A DNA stretch of 64,000 nucleotides from Myxococcales bacterium (GTDB taxonomy: Bacteria; Myxococcota_A; Polyangia; Polyangiales; Polyangiaceae): assembly GCA_016720545.1 (NCBI GenBank), contig JADKKK010000034.1, positions 310,001 to 374,000 on the forward strand, written 5' to 3'. The position numbers were made by a program, and so were the translations under genes. Below are positions 19,564 through 26,453 of the stretch, piece after piece (positions within the stretch are counted from its first letter, which is position 1; every line of letters begins with the position of its first letter). Below the pieces are notes generated by a model. The model had not been told where the DNA came from. It did not search any database and was given only the letters and a program-made list of their open reading frames with translations.

Positions 19564-19592
19564 GGCTGTCTCCTGGGCTCGCGCCCGCAGGA

Positions 19593-19635
19593 TTTATATC
19601 CTTCAAATTCTTTTGAAAGTTGTAGGGAACGTTCC
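19593..19635 (-). promoter_or_regulatory. Probable promoter with palindromic operators for the menaquinone operon
   Basis: Upstream of ubiE on the minus strand is a TATAAA (-10-like, plus-strand 19593-19598). Directly upstream, in the -35/-10 spacer, lies a perfect inverted repeat TTCAAA-AGAA-TTTGAA (19602-19617). A second perfect 10-bp palindrome GGAACGTTCC sits at 19626-19635. The -35 hexamer is not clear. A repressor binding the first palindrome would block polymerase, so this is a likely control site. The regulator is unknown. Confidence 0.5.
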
Positions 19636-19830
19636 TCCGGGGGTCAAGTAGGCTCGGTCCTCGATCGCGCGGGGATGCGCGCGTGGCGCCCGCGGCGTTC
19701 CGACCTCGCGGGACGGGTGGTCATGCAAGCGAGCCGCAGGCGAGCGGCGTAGGCCACGCGACCGAAGGAGCACGGCGAGAAGGTCGATGAACGCGCCGAC
19801 CCTCTGGCGCTCCCAACCCCTGAGAAGCGC

Positions 19831-20382
19831 ATGCCCCTCCCACAATTCCTCGAGCACCACGACGCGGGCGCGCCCTCGCTGGCTCCCGACTTTTTCACGC
19901 GTCCCCCTCCCCCGGGGCGCTCTCGCGAGAGCACCATCACGCTCGACGCGGAGGGGGTGTTCCACCACGACGGCGAGCGCATCGAGCACCCGAGGCTCGC
20001 TGAGGCGATGCACCGGTGGATCGCGCGGCACCCCCTCGACGGGCGGCTCATCCTCAACAACGGGTACGACTGGACCTACTTTGTCGTCGCGGACGCGCCC
20101 TACGCCGTGCGCGCGCTCACCGAGGACGCCGATGGCTTCCCGGTGCTCGTCCTCAGCGACGGCACGACCGAGCCGCTCGGCGCGCAGGTCCGCCTCGGCG
20201 CGCGAGACGTGCTCTACGCCGAGGTGAAGCGCGGAGCGCCGGGAGGCCCGTTCGAGGCGCGCTTTTCACGCCACGCGCAGTCGCAGCTTGGGCCGCACCT
20301 CACGAGCGATCCTGGTCAGGCCGAGGGAGACGAGGTCATCGCGGTTCGCACGCGCGGCGGGACGGTGCGCCTGCCGCTGTAA
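19831..20382 (+). CDS. DUF1285-like protein
   Basis: A 183-aa soluble protein. The central part (LDAEGVFHHDGERIEHPRL, LILNNGYDWTYFVVADAPY) matches the pattern I associate with DUF1285: a strand ending in an Asp/Glu-Gly-Phe/Trp, a basic-Gly turn, and an acidic residue before AP-aromatic. The biochemical role of that family is not known to me. It is transcribed divergently from the menaquinone operon and is followed, 17 bp after its stop, by the end of the convergent aminotransferase gene. No signal peptide is seen. The ATG lacks a strong ribosome-binding site. Confidence 0.75.
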   Translation: MPLPQFLEHHDAGAPSLAPDFFTRPPPPGRSRESTITLDAEGVFHHDGERIEHPRLAEAMHRWIARHPLDGRLILNNGYDWTYFVVADAPYAVRALTEDADGFPVLVLSDGTTEPLGAQVRLGARDVLYAEVKRGAPGGPFEARFSRHAQSQLGPHLTSDPGQAEGDEVIAVRTRGGTVRLPL

Positions 20383-20399
20383 CGCCCGCGGCCGGCGGC

Positions 20400-21731
20400 T
20401 CAGCCGAGGCTCGCCTGGAGCGCGCCGATCGACTCGTCGAGGGCGACCAGCGCCTTGTCGAGCTCGGCCTTCGAGGTGGTGAGCGGGGGCGCCACCATCG
20501 TGCAGTTGAACTTCCCGAAGGTGTACACGCCGCGCTTTCGCAGCTCGCCGTAGAGGTTCTTCATCACGCCGAGGCCGCCCGCGCCGTGCCACTCCACGAG
20601 CGGCTCCTTCGAGGCCTTGTTCTTGACGAACTCGACGGCGAAGAAGGCGCCGACGCCGCGGACCTCGCCCACGATCTCGTACTTGTCGACGAGCGGACGG
20701 AGTCCCTCTTGGAGCCAGCCCTCGATCTCGCGGCCGCGCTCGAAGAGGCCCTCCTCGCGGTAGGCGCGCACGGTCGCGAGGCCGGCCGCGACGCCCATGG
20801 GGTGCCCCGAGTAGGTGTGGCCCGAGGGCAGCGCGCGCGTGTCGAAGGTCTTGGCTAGGCGCTCGCGCATCATCAGGCCGCCGAGCGGTACGTACGCCGA
20901 GGTGACGCCCTTCGCGAACGTCATCATGTCTGGCACGATCCCGTAGCGCGTCGACGCGAAGGCGGCCCCGGTGCGACCGAACCCGGTCATGACCTCGTCC
21001 ATCACGAGCAGGATTCCGTGTCGTTCGGTGAGCGCGCGGAGCGCCGTGAGGTAACCGTCGGGGTAGACGATGACGCCGTTCGACCCGACCACGCCTTCGA
21101 TGAAGATCGCCGCCACCCGCTTCGGATCCTCGTGCACGAGGACGCGCTCGAGGTGCTCGATCGCGCGCGCCGACTCCTCCTCGGGGGTGCTCGCGTAGAA
21201 CGGGCTGCGGTACGGATACGGCGCGAAAAACTTCACGACTCCGGGCACTCCCGGCTCGCCGCCCCAGCGCCGATCTTCGCCCGTGAGGGTGATGGCGGCG
21301 CCGGTGGAGCCGTGGAAGGAGCGGTACGCCGAGAGCACCTTGCGGCGCCCAGTGAGGTGCTGCGCGAGGCGGAGCGCGTCGTCGTTCGCCTCGGCGCCGG
21401 CGGTCGTGAAGAACGTCCGGCAGCCCTCGGCGCCCCACGGCGAGATCGCGGACAGCTCTTCGGCCAGCTCCGCGCGCTCCTTGTTGAAGAGCGAAGGCGC
21501 GGCGTACCCGAGCCGCGCGGCCTGCTCCTGGATGGCCTTCACGACCTTCGGGTGGCCGTGGCCCAGGTTCACGGCGATGAGGCCCGACCCGAGATCGTAG
21601 TAGGCCTTCCCCTCGTCGTCGTAGATCGAGCAGCCCTCGCCACGGACGATGACCGGAGCCGCGAGGCCGCCTTGCGCGACCCAGGGAGAGAGGACGAAGC
21701 GAGCGTGTTTCTCTTGGATGGGGGTAGGCAT
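20400..21731 (-). CDS. Class III pyridoxal-phosphate aminotransferase
   Basis: A 443-aa fold-type I aminotransferase of class III. Visible features are FFTTAGAEANDDALR (phosphate-binding), LLVMDEVMTGFGRTG with Asp245 contacting the pyridine ring, and TFAKGVTSAY with the Schiff-base Lys274. It begins with a membrane-free soluble N-terminus typical of omega-aminotransferases (SPWVAQGGLAAPVIV). Relatives use beta-alanine, taurine, putrescine or other amines with pyruvate or 2-oxoglutarate. The substrate cannot be read from the sequence. It is monocistronic, with unrelated neighbours. Confidence 0.92.
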   Translation of the reverse strand: MPTPIQEKHARFVLSPWVAQGGLAAPVIVRGEGCSIYDDEGKAYYDLGSGLIAVNLGHGHPKVVKAIQEQAARLGYAAPSLFNKERAELAEELSAISPWGAEGCRTFFTTAGAEANDDALRLAQHLTGRRKVLSAYRSFHGSTGAAITLTGEDRRWGGEPGVPGVVKFFAPYPYRSPFYASTPEEESARAIEHLERVLVHEDPKRVAAIFIEGVVGSNGVIVYPDGYLTALRALTERHGILLVMDEVMTGFGRTGAAFASTRYGIVPDMMTFAKGVTSAYVPLGGLMMRERLAKTFDTRALPSGHTYSGHPMGVAAGLATVRAYREEGLFERGREIEGWLQEGLRPLVDKYEIVGEVRGVGAFFAVEFVKNKASKEPLVEWHGAGGLGVMKNLYGELRKRGVYTFGKFNCTMVAPPLTTSKAELDKALVALDESIGALQASLG

Positions 21732-21856
21732 CGGCGCGGATGATGCCTCCGTCGGGCACTCGGGGCAAGGCCGACAAGCCAGGCCGCCCTCCGCCGAGTC
21801 GCCCGCGCCGAGCGGATTCCATCGCGTTTCCCCGGCGCCCGCGGCAAGGTGCGCGC

Positions 21857-22267
21857 ATGCACCCGCTCTCGGCCGATCTGTTCCTGCGCGCGCTCTCCCC
21901 CACGGACGCCGCCACGCCGCTCCGCGTCCAGGCGCGGGTGCACGAGGCCTTCCCGGGCCGCGTGTACGTCGCCACCCGTGGGCTCGCCCTCGAAGCCTTC
22001 GCCGAGGCCGGACGCTGCGAGCTCGAGCTGCTCGCGTCGCCGCCGCCGTTCGCGCCGGCCCGGTGGGGCGGCCCGAGCGACGACCGCGTGGTGCGACGCG
22101 TGGAGCAGGGGTGCTTCCGCGTCGTCTGGGAGGGCGAGGAGATCTTCGTCGTGCGGGCGAGCTGGCCGCAGGCAGGCGGCCTGGAGCCGTGCGAGTGGCT
22201 CGTCGGTCTCACCGAGCCACCCCTGCTCGCCTTCCTGCTCGCGGTGACTCGCGCGACGCCGCGCTAG
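21857..22267 (+). CDS. Hypothetical protein
   Basis: A 136-aa protein starting at ATG 21857. A longer frame from 21740 adds a Pro/Arg-rich stretch that looks non-coding. The body has regular alternating hydrophobic strands (RVYVATRGLALEAFAEAGRCELELL, split by turns; VEQGCFRVVWEGEEIFVVRASW) suggesting a small beta-rich domain, and a hydrophobic C-terminal helix LLAFLLAVTR. No signal peptide or known motif is recognised. It is divergent from the aminotransferase and convergent with the Tudor-like lipoprotein gene. Confidence 0.7.
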   Translation: MHPLSADLFLRALSPTDAATPLRVQARVHEAFPGRVYVATRGLALEAFAEAGRCELELLASPPPFAPARWGGPSDDRVVRRVEQGCFRVVWEGEEIFVVRASWPQAGGLEPCEWLVGLTEPPLLAFLLAVTRATPR

Positions 22268-22285
22268 CCCGCCACTAGCCTGGCA

Positions 22286-22885
22286 CTAGTCCTTCGGGTT
22301 CGTTCCGCGCTTGGCCGTCGACGTCGGGGGCCGGAGGCGGCTCTCCGGGACGTTCTCGTCCCAGTTGGCGCCCCAGCCGAGGTAGTGCACGCGGTAAAGC
22401 GCGCCGACCTGGGCGAGGACGCGACCCTGGTTCCACCCACCGTGCCAGTTGATGTCGACCCGGTCACCCGCCTTCCATCGCCCACCTTTCGCGGGGGCGG
22501 TGGTCGTGGCCGGCGCGGCCGACACGACCGGCTCGGGCGCGGGATCCGCGGGCGTGGGCGAGGGAGGGGGCGTCGCAGCGGCCTTGGCCTCGGTCCCCTC
22601 CTTCGCGGTGTCGGTCGGGGCGCGCAAGCGCGCGGCCGGCACGTCCTCGTCCCAGCTCGCGCTCCAGCCCGTGTAGTGGACTCGGAACTTGTCTCCCTTC
22701 AGCGCGGTGACCTCGCCCTTCCACCACGACCCGTTCCAGTTCACGTCGACCTTGTCGCCCACGGCGTACGCCGCGACGGCGGCCTCCGGAGTCTTCTTCT
22801 TGCAGGCCGTCGTGGACACGACGCCCACGCTAAGGATGGCGATCAGCGGCAGGTGCAGCCAACGAGGCACGGGGAATAGATGCAT
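22286..22885 (-). CDS. Lipoprotein with two tandem Tudor/chromo-barrel-like domains
   Basis: A 199-aa exported lipoprotein: signal peptide with lipobox TTAC followed by KKK, then two copies of an SH3-like barrel separated by a Pro/Ala-rich linker. Copy 1 is KVDVNWNGSWWKGEV...FRVHYTGW...WDEDVPAARLR. Copy 2 is RVDINWHGGWNQGRV...YRVHYLGW...WDENVPESRLR. The WDE-x-V-x-x-x-R-L ending is the signature of Tudor-knot/chromo-barrel domains, best known in eukaryotic chromatin readers. Outside the membrane the ligand must be something else, perhaps a polysaccharide or peptide. The start is ATG 22885 with AGGAGAG upstream. The long frame beyond it is a shadow. Confidence 0.85.
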   Translation of the reverse strand: MHLFPVPRWLHLPLIAILSVGVVSTTACKKKTPEAAVAAYAVGDKVDVNWNGSWWKGEVTALKGDKFRVHYTGWSASWDEDVPAARLRAPTDTAKEGTEAKAAATPPPSPTPADPAPEPVVSAAPATTTAPAKGGRWKAGDRVDINWHGGWNQGRVLAQVGALYRVHYLGWGANWDENVPESRLRPPTSTAKRGTNPKD

Positions 22886-22951
22886 GACTCTCCTCTGTGA
22901 GCCGCGATGTTCGCCGCGAGGGACACTGGCGGACAAGCGAAACTTCACTCG

Positions 22952-22967
22952 CGTGACATGGGTCACG
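22952..22967. promoter_or_regulatory. CRP/FNR-type operator candidate
   Basis: The sequence CGTGAC-ATGG-GTCACG is a perfect 6-4-6 inverted repeat containing the GTGA-N6-TCAC core recognised by CRP/FNR-family regulators. It lies in the 144-bp divergent intergenic region between the Tudor-like lipoprotein gene and the fibro-slime gene, 67 bp and 63 bp from their start codons. No such regulator is encoded in the window. Confidence 0.45.
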
Positions 22968-23029
22968 TAGGACGCACCCACGCGCCGGGCGCGGGGGCGC
23001 ACGCCGCCGCGAGGTGGTAGACTCCAAGG

Positions 23030-23902
23030 GTGCCTTCCGCCCGCTCGTCCCTCGCCGCGCTGGCGCTCACCTCGGCGCTCGGTCTCCCCTTCGCGGCCTG
23101 CGGGAGCGCCGATCCGCCCGCGGTGTTCGACGCTGCGGCCGCCTCCACCGACGCCACCGCGCCCGACGGCCGGGCGTCGGCCGACGGGCCGCTCTTCCCG
23201 TTCGATCCCGACGCCCGCGCCCCCGACGCGGGCGGCGACGGCGCCTGCGCGCCGAACCTCGCCGGCCTCCTGCGCGACTTCCGGGGCGCCGACGAGCCGG
23301 GCGGCCACCCCGACTTCGAGAGCGTCACGGGAACGAACGGCGGCCTCGACGTCGGCATCGTCGCCGAAGACCTCGGCGCCGACCGGAAGCCCGTCTTCGC
23401 GGGCCCGACGAAGTCGACCACCACGAAGGCGAGCTTCGATCAGTGGTTCCGCGACACGCCCGGCGTGAACAAGACCAAGGTCGTCACCCTTCCGTTCGTG
23501 ATCGAGGCCACCGGCCGCACCACCTTCGACTCGACCGCGTTCTTCCCGCTCGACGGCGATCCCGAGGGCTTCGGCGCTTCGCCCAACCAACCGCACGACT
23601 ACCACTTTACGTACGAGCTCCACACCGAGTTCCTCTACGAGGGCGGCGAGGTGTTTCAATTTCGGGGCGACGACGACGTGTGGGTCTTCATCGCAGGCAA
23701 GCGCGTGATCGACCTCGGCGGCGTGCACGGAGCCACCGCCGCGAGCGTCGATCTGGACGCGAACGCCGCGCGCCTCGGCATCACCCGGGGCGCCGCCTAC
23801 CCGCTCGACTTCTTCTTCGCCGAGCGCCACACGTCCGAGTCGAACTTCCGCCTGGAGACGACCCTGCGCTTCGTGAACTGCGCCCCCATATTGCCGCGGT
23901 AA
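23030..23902 (+). CDS. Fibro-slime domain lipoprotein
   Basis: A 290-aa protein beginning at GTG 23030 with a lipoprotein signal (LPFAAC lipobox near residue 24). An Asp/Ala-rich linker follows, then a fibro-slime domain from about residue 78 to the end. The domain shows LLRDFRG, HPDFESVTG, FDQWFRDTPGVN, YELHTEFLYEGGEVFQFRGDD, DVWVFIAGKRVIDLGGVHG and FFFAERHTSESNFR. This PA14-related fold is found in slime and adhesion proteins of Fibrobacter, Dictyostelium and myxobacteria, and is presumed to bind polysaccharide. The protein is probably on the outer surface. It is divergent from the Tudor-like lipoprotein and convergent with the kinase-like lipoprotein, 7 bp from its stop. Confidence 0.9.
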   Translation: MPSARSSLAALALTSALGLPFAACGSADPPAVFDAAAASTDATAPDGRASADGPLFPFDPDARAPDAGGDGACAPNLAGLLRDFRGADEPGGHPDFESVTGTNGGLDVGIVAEDLGADRKPVFAGPTKSTTTKASFDQWFRDTPGVNKTKVVTLPFVIEATGRTTFDSTAFFPLDGDPEGFGASPNQPHDYHFTYELHTEFLYEGGEVFQFRGDDDVWVFIAGKRVIDLGGVHGATAASVDLDANAARLGITRGAAYPLDFFFAERHTSESNFRLETTLRFVNCAPILPR

Positions 23903-23909
23903 TAATCGC

Positions 23910-24926
23910 TCACGGGAGCGGAGCGCCGGCGTCGAGCGCTTGGGTGGCCACCGCCCGCTTGACCTCGCCCAGTCGCGCTCGCACCCCCGCGAGGGCCTCG
24001 GCTCCTAGCAGCGGCCCGCCGGAAAGATCCCGGCCGAAGACGAGATCGAGGCGCTCCGCGTCGAGGGCGGCGAGCGCGAGCGCGAGCGACGCCGAGAAGC
24101 GCCGCGTGCCCGCGAGGAGGCGACGCTGGCGGGCGAGGGCGTCGGCGGGGGGGGTCGCGAGGAAGGCTCCGTCGTTGTCAATGAAGAGGAGACGGCCCGT
24201 GGAGGGGTGCTCGCCGAGGTTCCCGCCGCTCCACCGATCCCAGTTGCCGCTCACGCTGTCGAACACCACGAGCGCGGAGAGCTCGGCGAGGCGCGCGCGC
24301 CCCTCTGGGGTCGCGTCGCCGGGGTGCGCGCCGGGCGCACCGGCGAGCTCTCCGCGCCACCGCCCAAGCGCGGGCTGCCGATCGAGCGGCGGGAAGCGGA
24401 GCCCCGGGATCCATGGGATGAGCGCGCCGGGAATGCGCCCGTCGCGGGCGGGCACGGCCTCGGCCTCGAGGAGGCGCACGGCCTCGGGCGGGAGCCCCGG
24501 GCGCAGCTCGTCCAGCGCGAAGCCGCGCAGCATCGCCTCGGGCACGTTCGCCTCGAGCCCGAGCGCGGTCGCCAGACGCCGCGCGGCGACCTCGCCCCGA
24601 TAGCGCCCGGGGCCTCGGCGGGTGTCGGGCTTCCAGGCGGCGACGAGGCCGCCCTCGAACCGCAGCTTCACCACGACCGAGGTGTGCCCGATCGACGCGC
24701 CGCCGAGGACGCGCGCCTCGGCAAAGCGCGACGCCCGCGGGGACGCGTCGCACGCGTCGCCCGCGTCGCACGCGTCGCACGCGTCGCACGCGTCGGCGCG
24801 GGCGTCGAGCGCGGCCGGCGGAGCGGCCTCGGGGGGCGTCGGAGAGGGCGGCGACGGCCGGGAGCAGCCCGCGACGGCGACCAGGGCCGCGAGCGCTGCC
24901 AGCCCGGACGGCCTCTTCGGGCTCAG
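23910..24926 (-). CDS. Exported lipoprotein with Fam20C/CotH/HipA-like atypical kinase domain
   Basis: Counting from a CTG at 24926, the 338-aa protein has a textbook lipoprotein signal (GLAALAALVAVAGC, Cys21) and a linker with repeated Cys-Asp-Ala units (residues 45-61). It continues with a kinase-like domain: VVVKLRF, AAWKP with Lys99, YRGEVAARRLA with Glu112, SGNWDR with Asp230, Asn236, and LLFIDNDGAF with Asp250. The order K, E, GNxDR, xDNxxxF matches Fam20C and bacterial CotH/HipA-type kinases. The signal peptide shows the gene must start upstream of the first GTG (24674). CTG 24926 overlaps the upstream stop as CTGA. Activity and targets are unknown. Confidence 0.8.
   Translation of the reverse strand: MSPKRPSGLAALAALVAVAGCSRPSPPSPTPPEAAPPAALDARADACDACDACDAGDACDASPRASRFAEARVLGGASIGHTSVVVKLRFEGGLVAAWKPDTRRGPGRYRGEVAARRLATALGLEANVPEAMLRGFALDELRPGLPPEAVRLLEAEAVPARDGRIPGALIPWIPGLRFPPLDRQPALGRWRGELAGAPGAHPGDATPEGRARLAELSALVVFDSVSGNWDRWSGGNLGEHPSTGRLLFIDNDGAFLATPPADALARQRRLLAGTRRFSASLALALAALDAERLDLVFGRDLSGGPLLGAEALAGVRARLGEVKRAVATQALDAGAPLP
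24743..24796 (-). repeat. Six 9-bp tandem repeats coding for Cys-Asp-Ala units
   Basis: Six consecutive 9-bp units (plus-strand form ACGCGTCGC, with two variant copies) lie inside the kinase-like lipoprotein gene. In frame they encode a run of Asp-Ala-Cys triplets, with one Gly variant. Repeat number can change without breaking the frame. Confidence 0.9.
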
Positions 24927-25882
24927 GGCGAGAGCCCCTCGATGAACGCGCGCACGTGCGTGAAGACGACGTCCGGTTGCTCGATGGGCGCCGCGTGCGA
25001 ACCGCGGTCGAGGACCAACAGCTTCGCCTTCGGGATTCGCTCCGCCATCACCGACGACAGCGAGGCCGGGGTGAAGGTGTCGCGCTCGCCCGCCACGACG
25101 AGCACGGGCACGTCGATGTCGCCCAGGTAGGGCTCGGCCGAGTGCTCTCCGGCGCCCTTCAACATGCGGAGGAACATGGGGAAATCGACGTGGGTCATGT
25201 GCTGGAGGTACGGCAGCATGTCCTCGTCGCGAATCTTCGCCGCGTCCACGTCGCCCGCGCGACGCGCCATCTTCATGGCCATGTCGGGGGGAATGCGCGA
25301 CCAGAGCGCGCGCACGATGTGCGGGTTCTCGTTCGCGATCGCTGTGAGCCTGGGCAGGAGGACGTCGAGGATGGGCACGCCGCGAAACGAAGCCGTGACC
25401 CGGCCGAACGTGCCGCAGAACAGGACCAGTCCTCGCACCTTGTCGGGCTCGCGGTGGTACGCCTCAAGGCACACCTGCACGCCCATCGAGTGTCCGAAGA
25501 GCACGCGCGGCGCATCGCCCGTGGCGCGCGCCACCTCGTGGAGATCGTCGGCGAGCGAGGCGATGTCGACCCCCGCAAGATCGCTCGGCTTCGCGCTCCG
25601 CCCGTGGCCCGGGTAGTGCCAGTGGGTGACCGGCATGATCCCGCCGAGGTCGGCCCAGAGGTACTTCCAGATGAAGCCGTCACAAAGGATGCCGTCCGAC
25701 AGCACCGCGTGGAGCGGCCCGGGCGTGCGATCGGAGTGTCGATAGTAGAGCCGCGTGCCGTCCGGAGCGGCGGTGAAGCCCCTCCTCTCGCCCGGATCGG
25801 GAGAACGAGGCCCCTCGAGCTCGACAGCTTCGCTAGGTCGCGGCACCTTCACGGCGACACCTCGCTCTCGGCTCGGGGCCAT
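24923..25882 (-). CDS. Alpha/beta hydrolase
   Basis: A 319-aa alpha/beta-hydrolase. The nucleophile elbow is LFGHSMGVQ with Ser132. The oxyanion region is LSDGILCDGF, the strand before is THWHYPGHGRSAKP, and the acid and histidine are probably in VVAGERDTF and RGSHAAP. The N-terminal 40 residues are charged and non-signal, so the enzyme is cytosolic. Substrate is unknown; the pattern is like lipase/esterase or meta-cleavage hydrolases. It is the first gene of a two-gene unit with the downstream kinase-like lipoprotein, whose start overlaps its stop. Confidence 0.88.
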   Translation of the reverse strand: MAPSRERGVAVKVPRPSEAVELEGPRSPDPGERRGFTAAPDGTRLYYRHSDRTPGPLHAVLSDGILCDGFIWKYLWADLGGIMPVTHWHYPGHGRSAKPSDLAGVDIASLADDLHEVARATGDAPRVLFGHSMGVQVCLEAYHREPDKVRGLVLFCGTFGRVTASFRGVPILDVLLPRLTAIANENPHIVRALWSRIPPDMAMKMARRAGDVDAAKIRDEDMLPYLQHMTHVDFPMFLRMLKGAGEHSAEPYLGDIDVPVLVVAGERDTFTPASLSSVMAERIPKAKLLVLDRGSHAAPIEQPDVVFTHVRAFIEGLSP

Positions 25883-26036
25883 CGACCTTGGTTCGCCCCG
25901 GCGGGGCTCACGTGCAGGTTCATGCCTGGCTCCCTTCGGTCACCTGGCATAGGCACGCCGCTCGCCGGCGGCTCGCTTGCGTGTTCACGCGTCGTCCTCC
26001 GTCGGAGCCGTTCGCGCGCGCGACGGCCGGTTCGAC

Positions 26037-26273
26037 TCAGCCCTCGTCGTCGTCGTCGTCGACCTCGTTCACGCTGGGCAGCTTCTTGATCTCCAAGCGA
26101 GAGATCTTCCACGCGCGCTGCACCACCCACGAGAGCGACCGGTCGAGGCGGGCCGCCTCTTCCTTGATTTCGGTCAGCATCGACTCGGGGAAGTAGAGGC
26201 TCTGCTTACGCTTGTCGGTCTTCGAGCTCTCGGTACGAAGGTTCGAGATCGAGTCCTTGTCTCCAGACGCCAA
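26037..26273 (-). CDS. Small ribbon-helix-helix protein, TIGR04563-like
   Basis: A 78-aa protein with KRKQSLYFPESMLTEIKEEA followed by RLDRSLSWVVQRAWKIS and an acidic Asp-rich tail. The short beta strand plus two helices is the ribbon-helix-helix fold of small DNA-binding proteins. The wording matches a family (TIGR04563) I know from Myxococcales, whose role is undefined. The start is most likely TTG 26273: a perfect AGGAGG lies 5 nt upstream, whereas a GTG at 26324 has none. It is monocistronic. Confidence 0.85.
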   Translation of the reverse strand: MASGDKDSISNLRTESSKTDKRKQSLYFPESMLTEIKEEAARLDRSLSWVVQRAWKISRLEIKKLPSVNEVDDDDDEG

Positions 26274-26374
26274 GGGAGCCTCCTGTGATTTCCGCTGCGG
26301 TGCACGTCTCGCCAGGTGGCACACGAGTGTGGGCTATCCCTGCGACACGACGAGCCTATCAGCGGGAATGTCCG

Positions 26375-26387
26375 TGTCGCTACGACA
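26375..26387. promoter_or_regulatory. Short inverted repeat upstream of an S41 protease gene
   Basis: TGTCG-CTA-CGACA is a perfect 5-3-5 inverted repeat in the divergent region between the ribbon-helix-helix gene and the S41 protease gene, 67 bp before the latter's ATG. It could be an operator, for example for the neighbouring small DNA-binding protein. There is no direct support. Confidence 0.3.
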
Positions 26388-26453
26388 ATCGTCTGAAAAA
26401 GCATACACGTGGAATCGCTGCCGGCCGGCGCGCGCTGGCCCTACCCTGGAGCC

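Noticed and set aside
20266..22212. A 648-codon minus-strand frame
   Set aside because: Same strand as the aminotransferase but out of frame with it. The class III aminotransferase in the other frame has the PLP motifs.
24743..24796. CRISPR-like short direct repeats
   Set aside because: Units are 9 bp, contiguous without spacers and in coding frame. They encode a Cys-Asp-Ala repeat.
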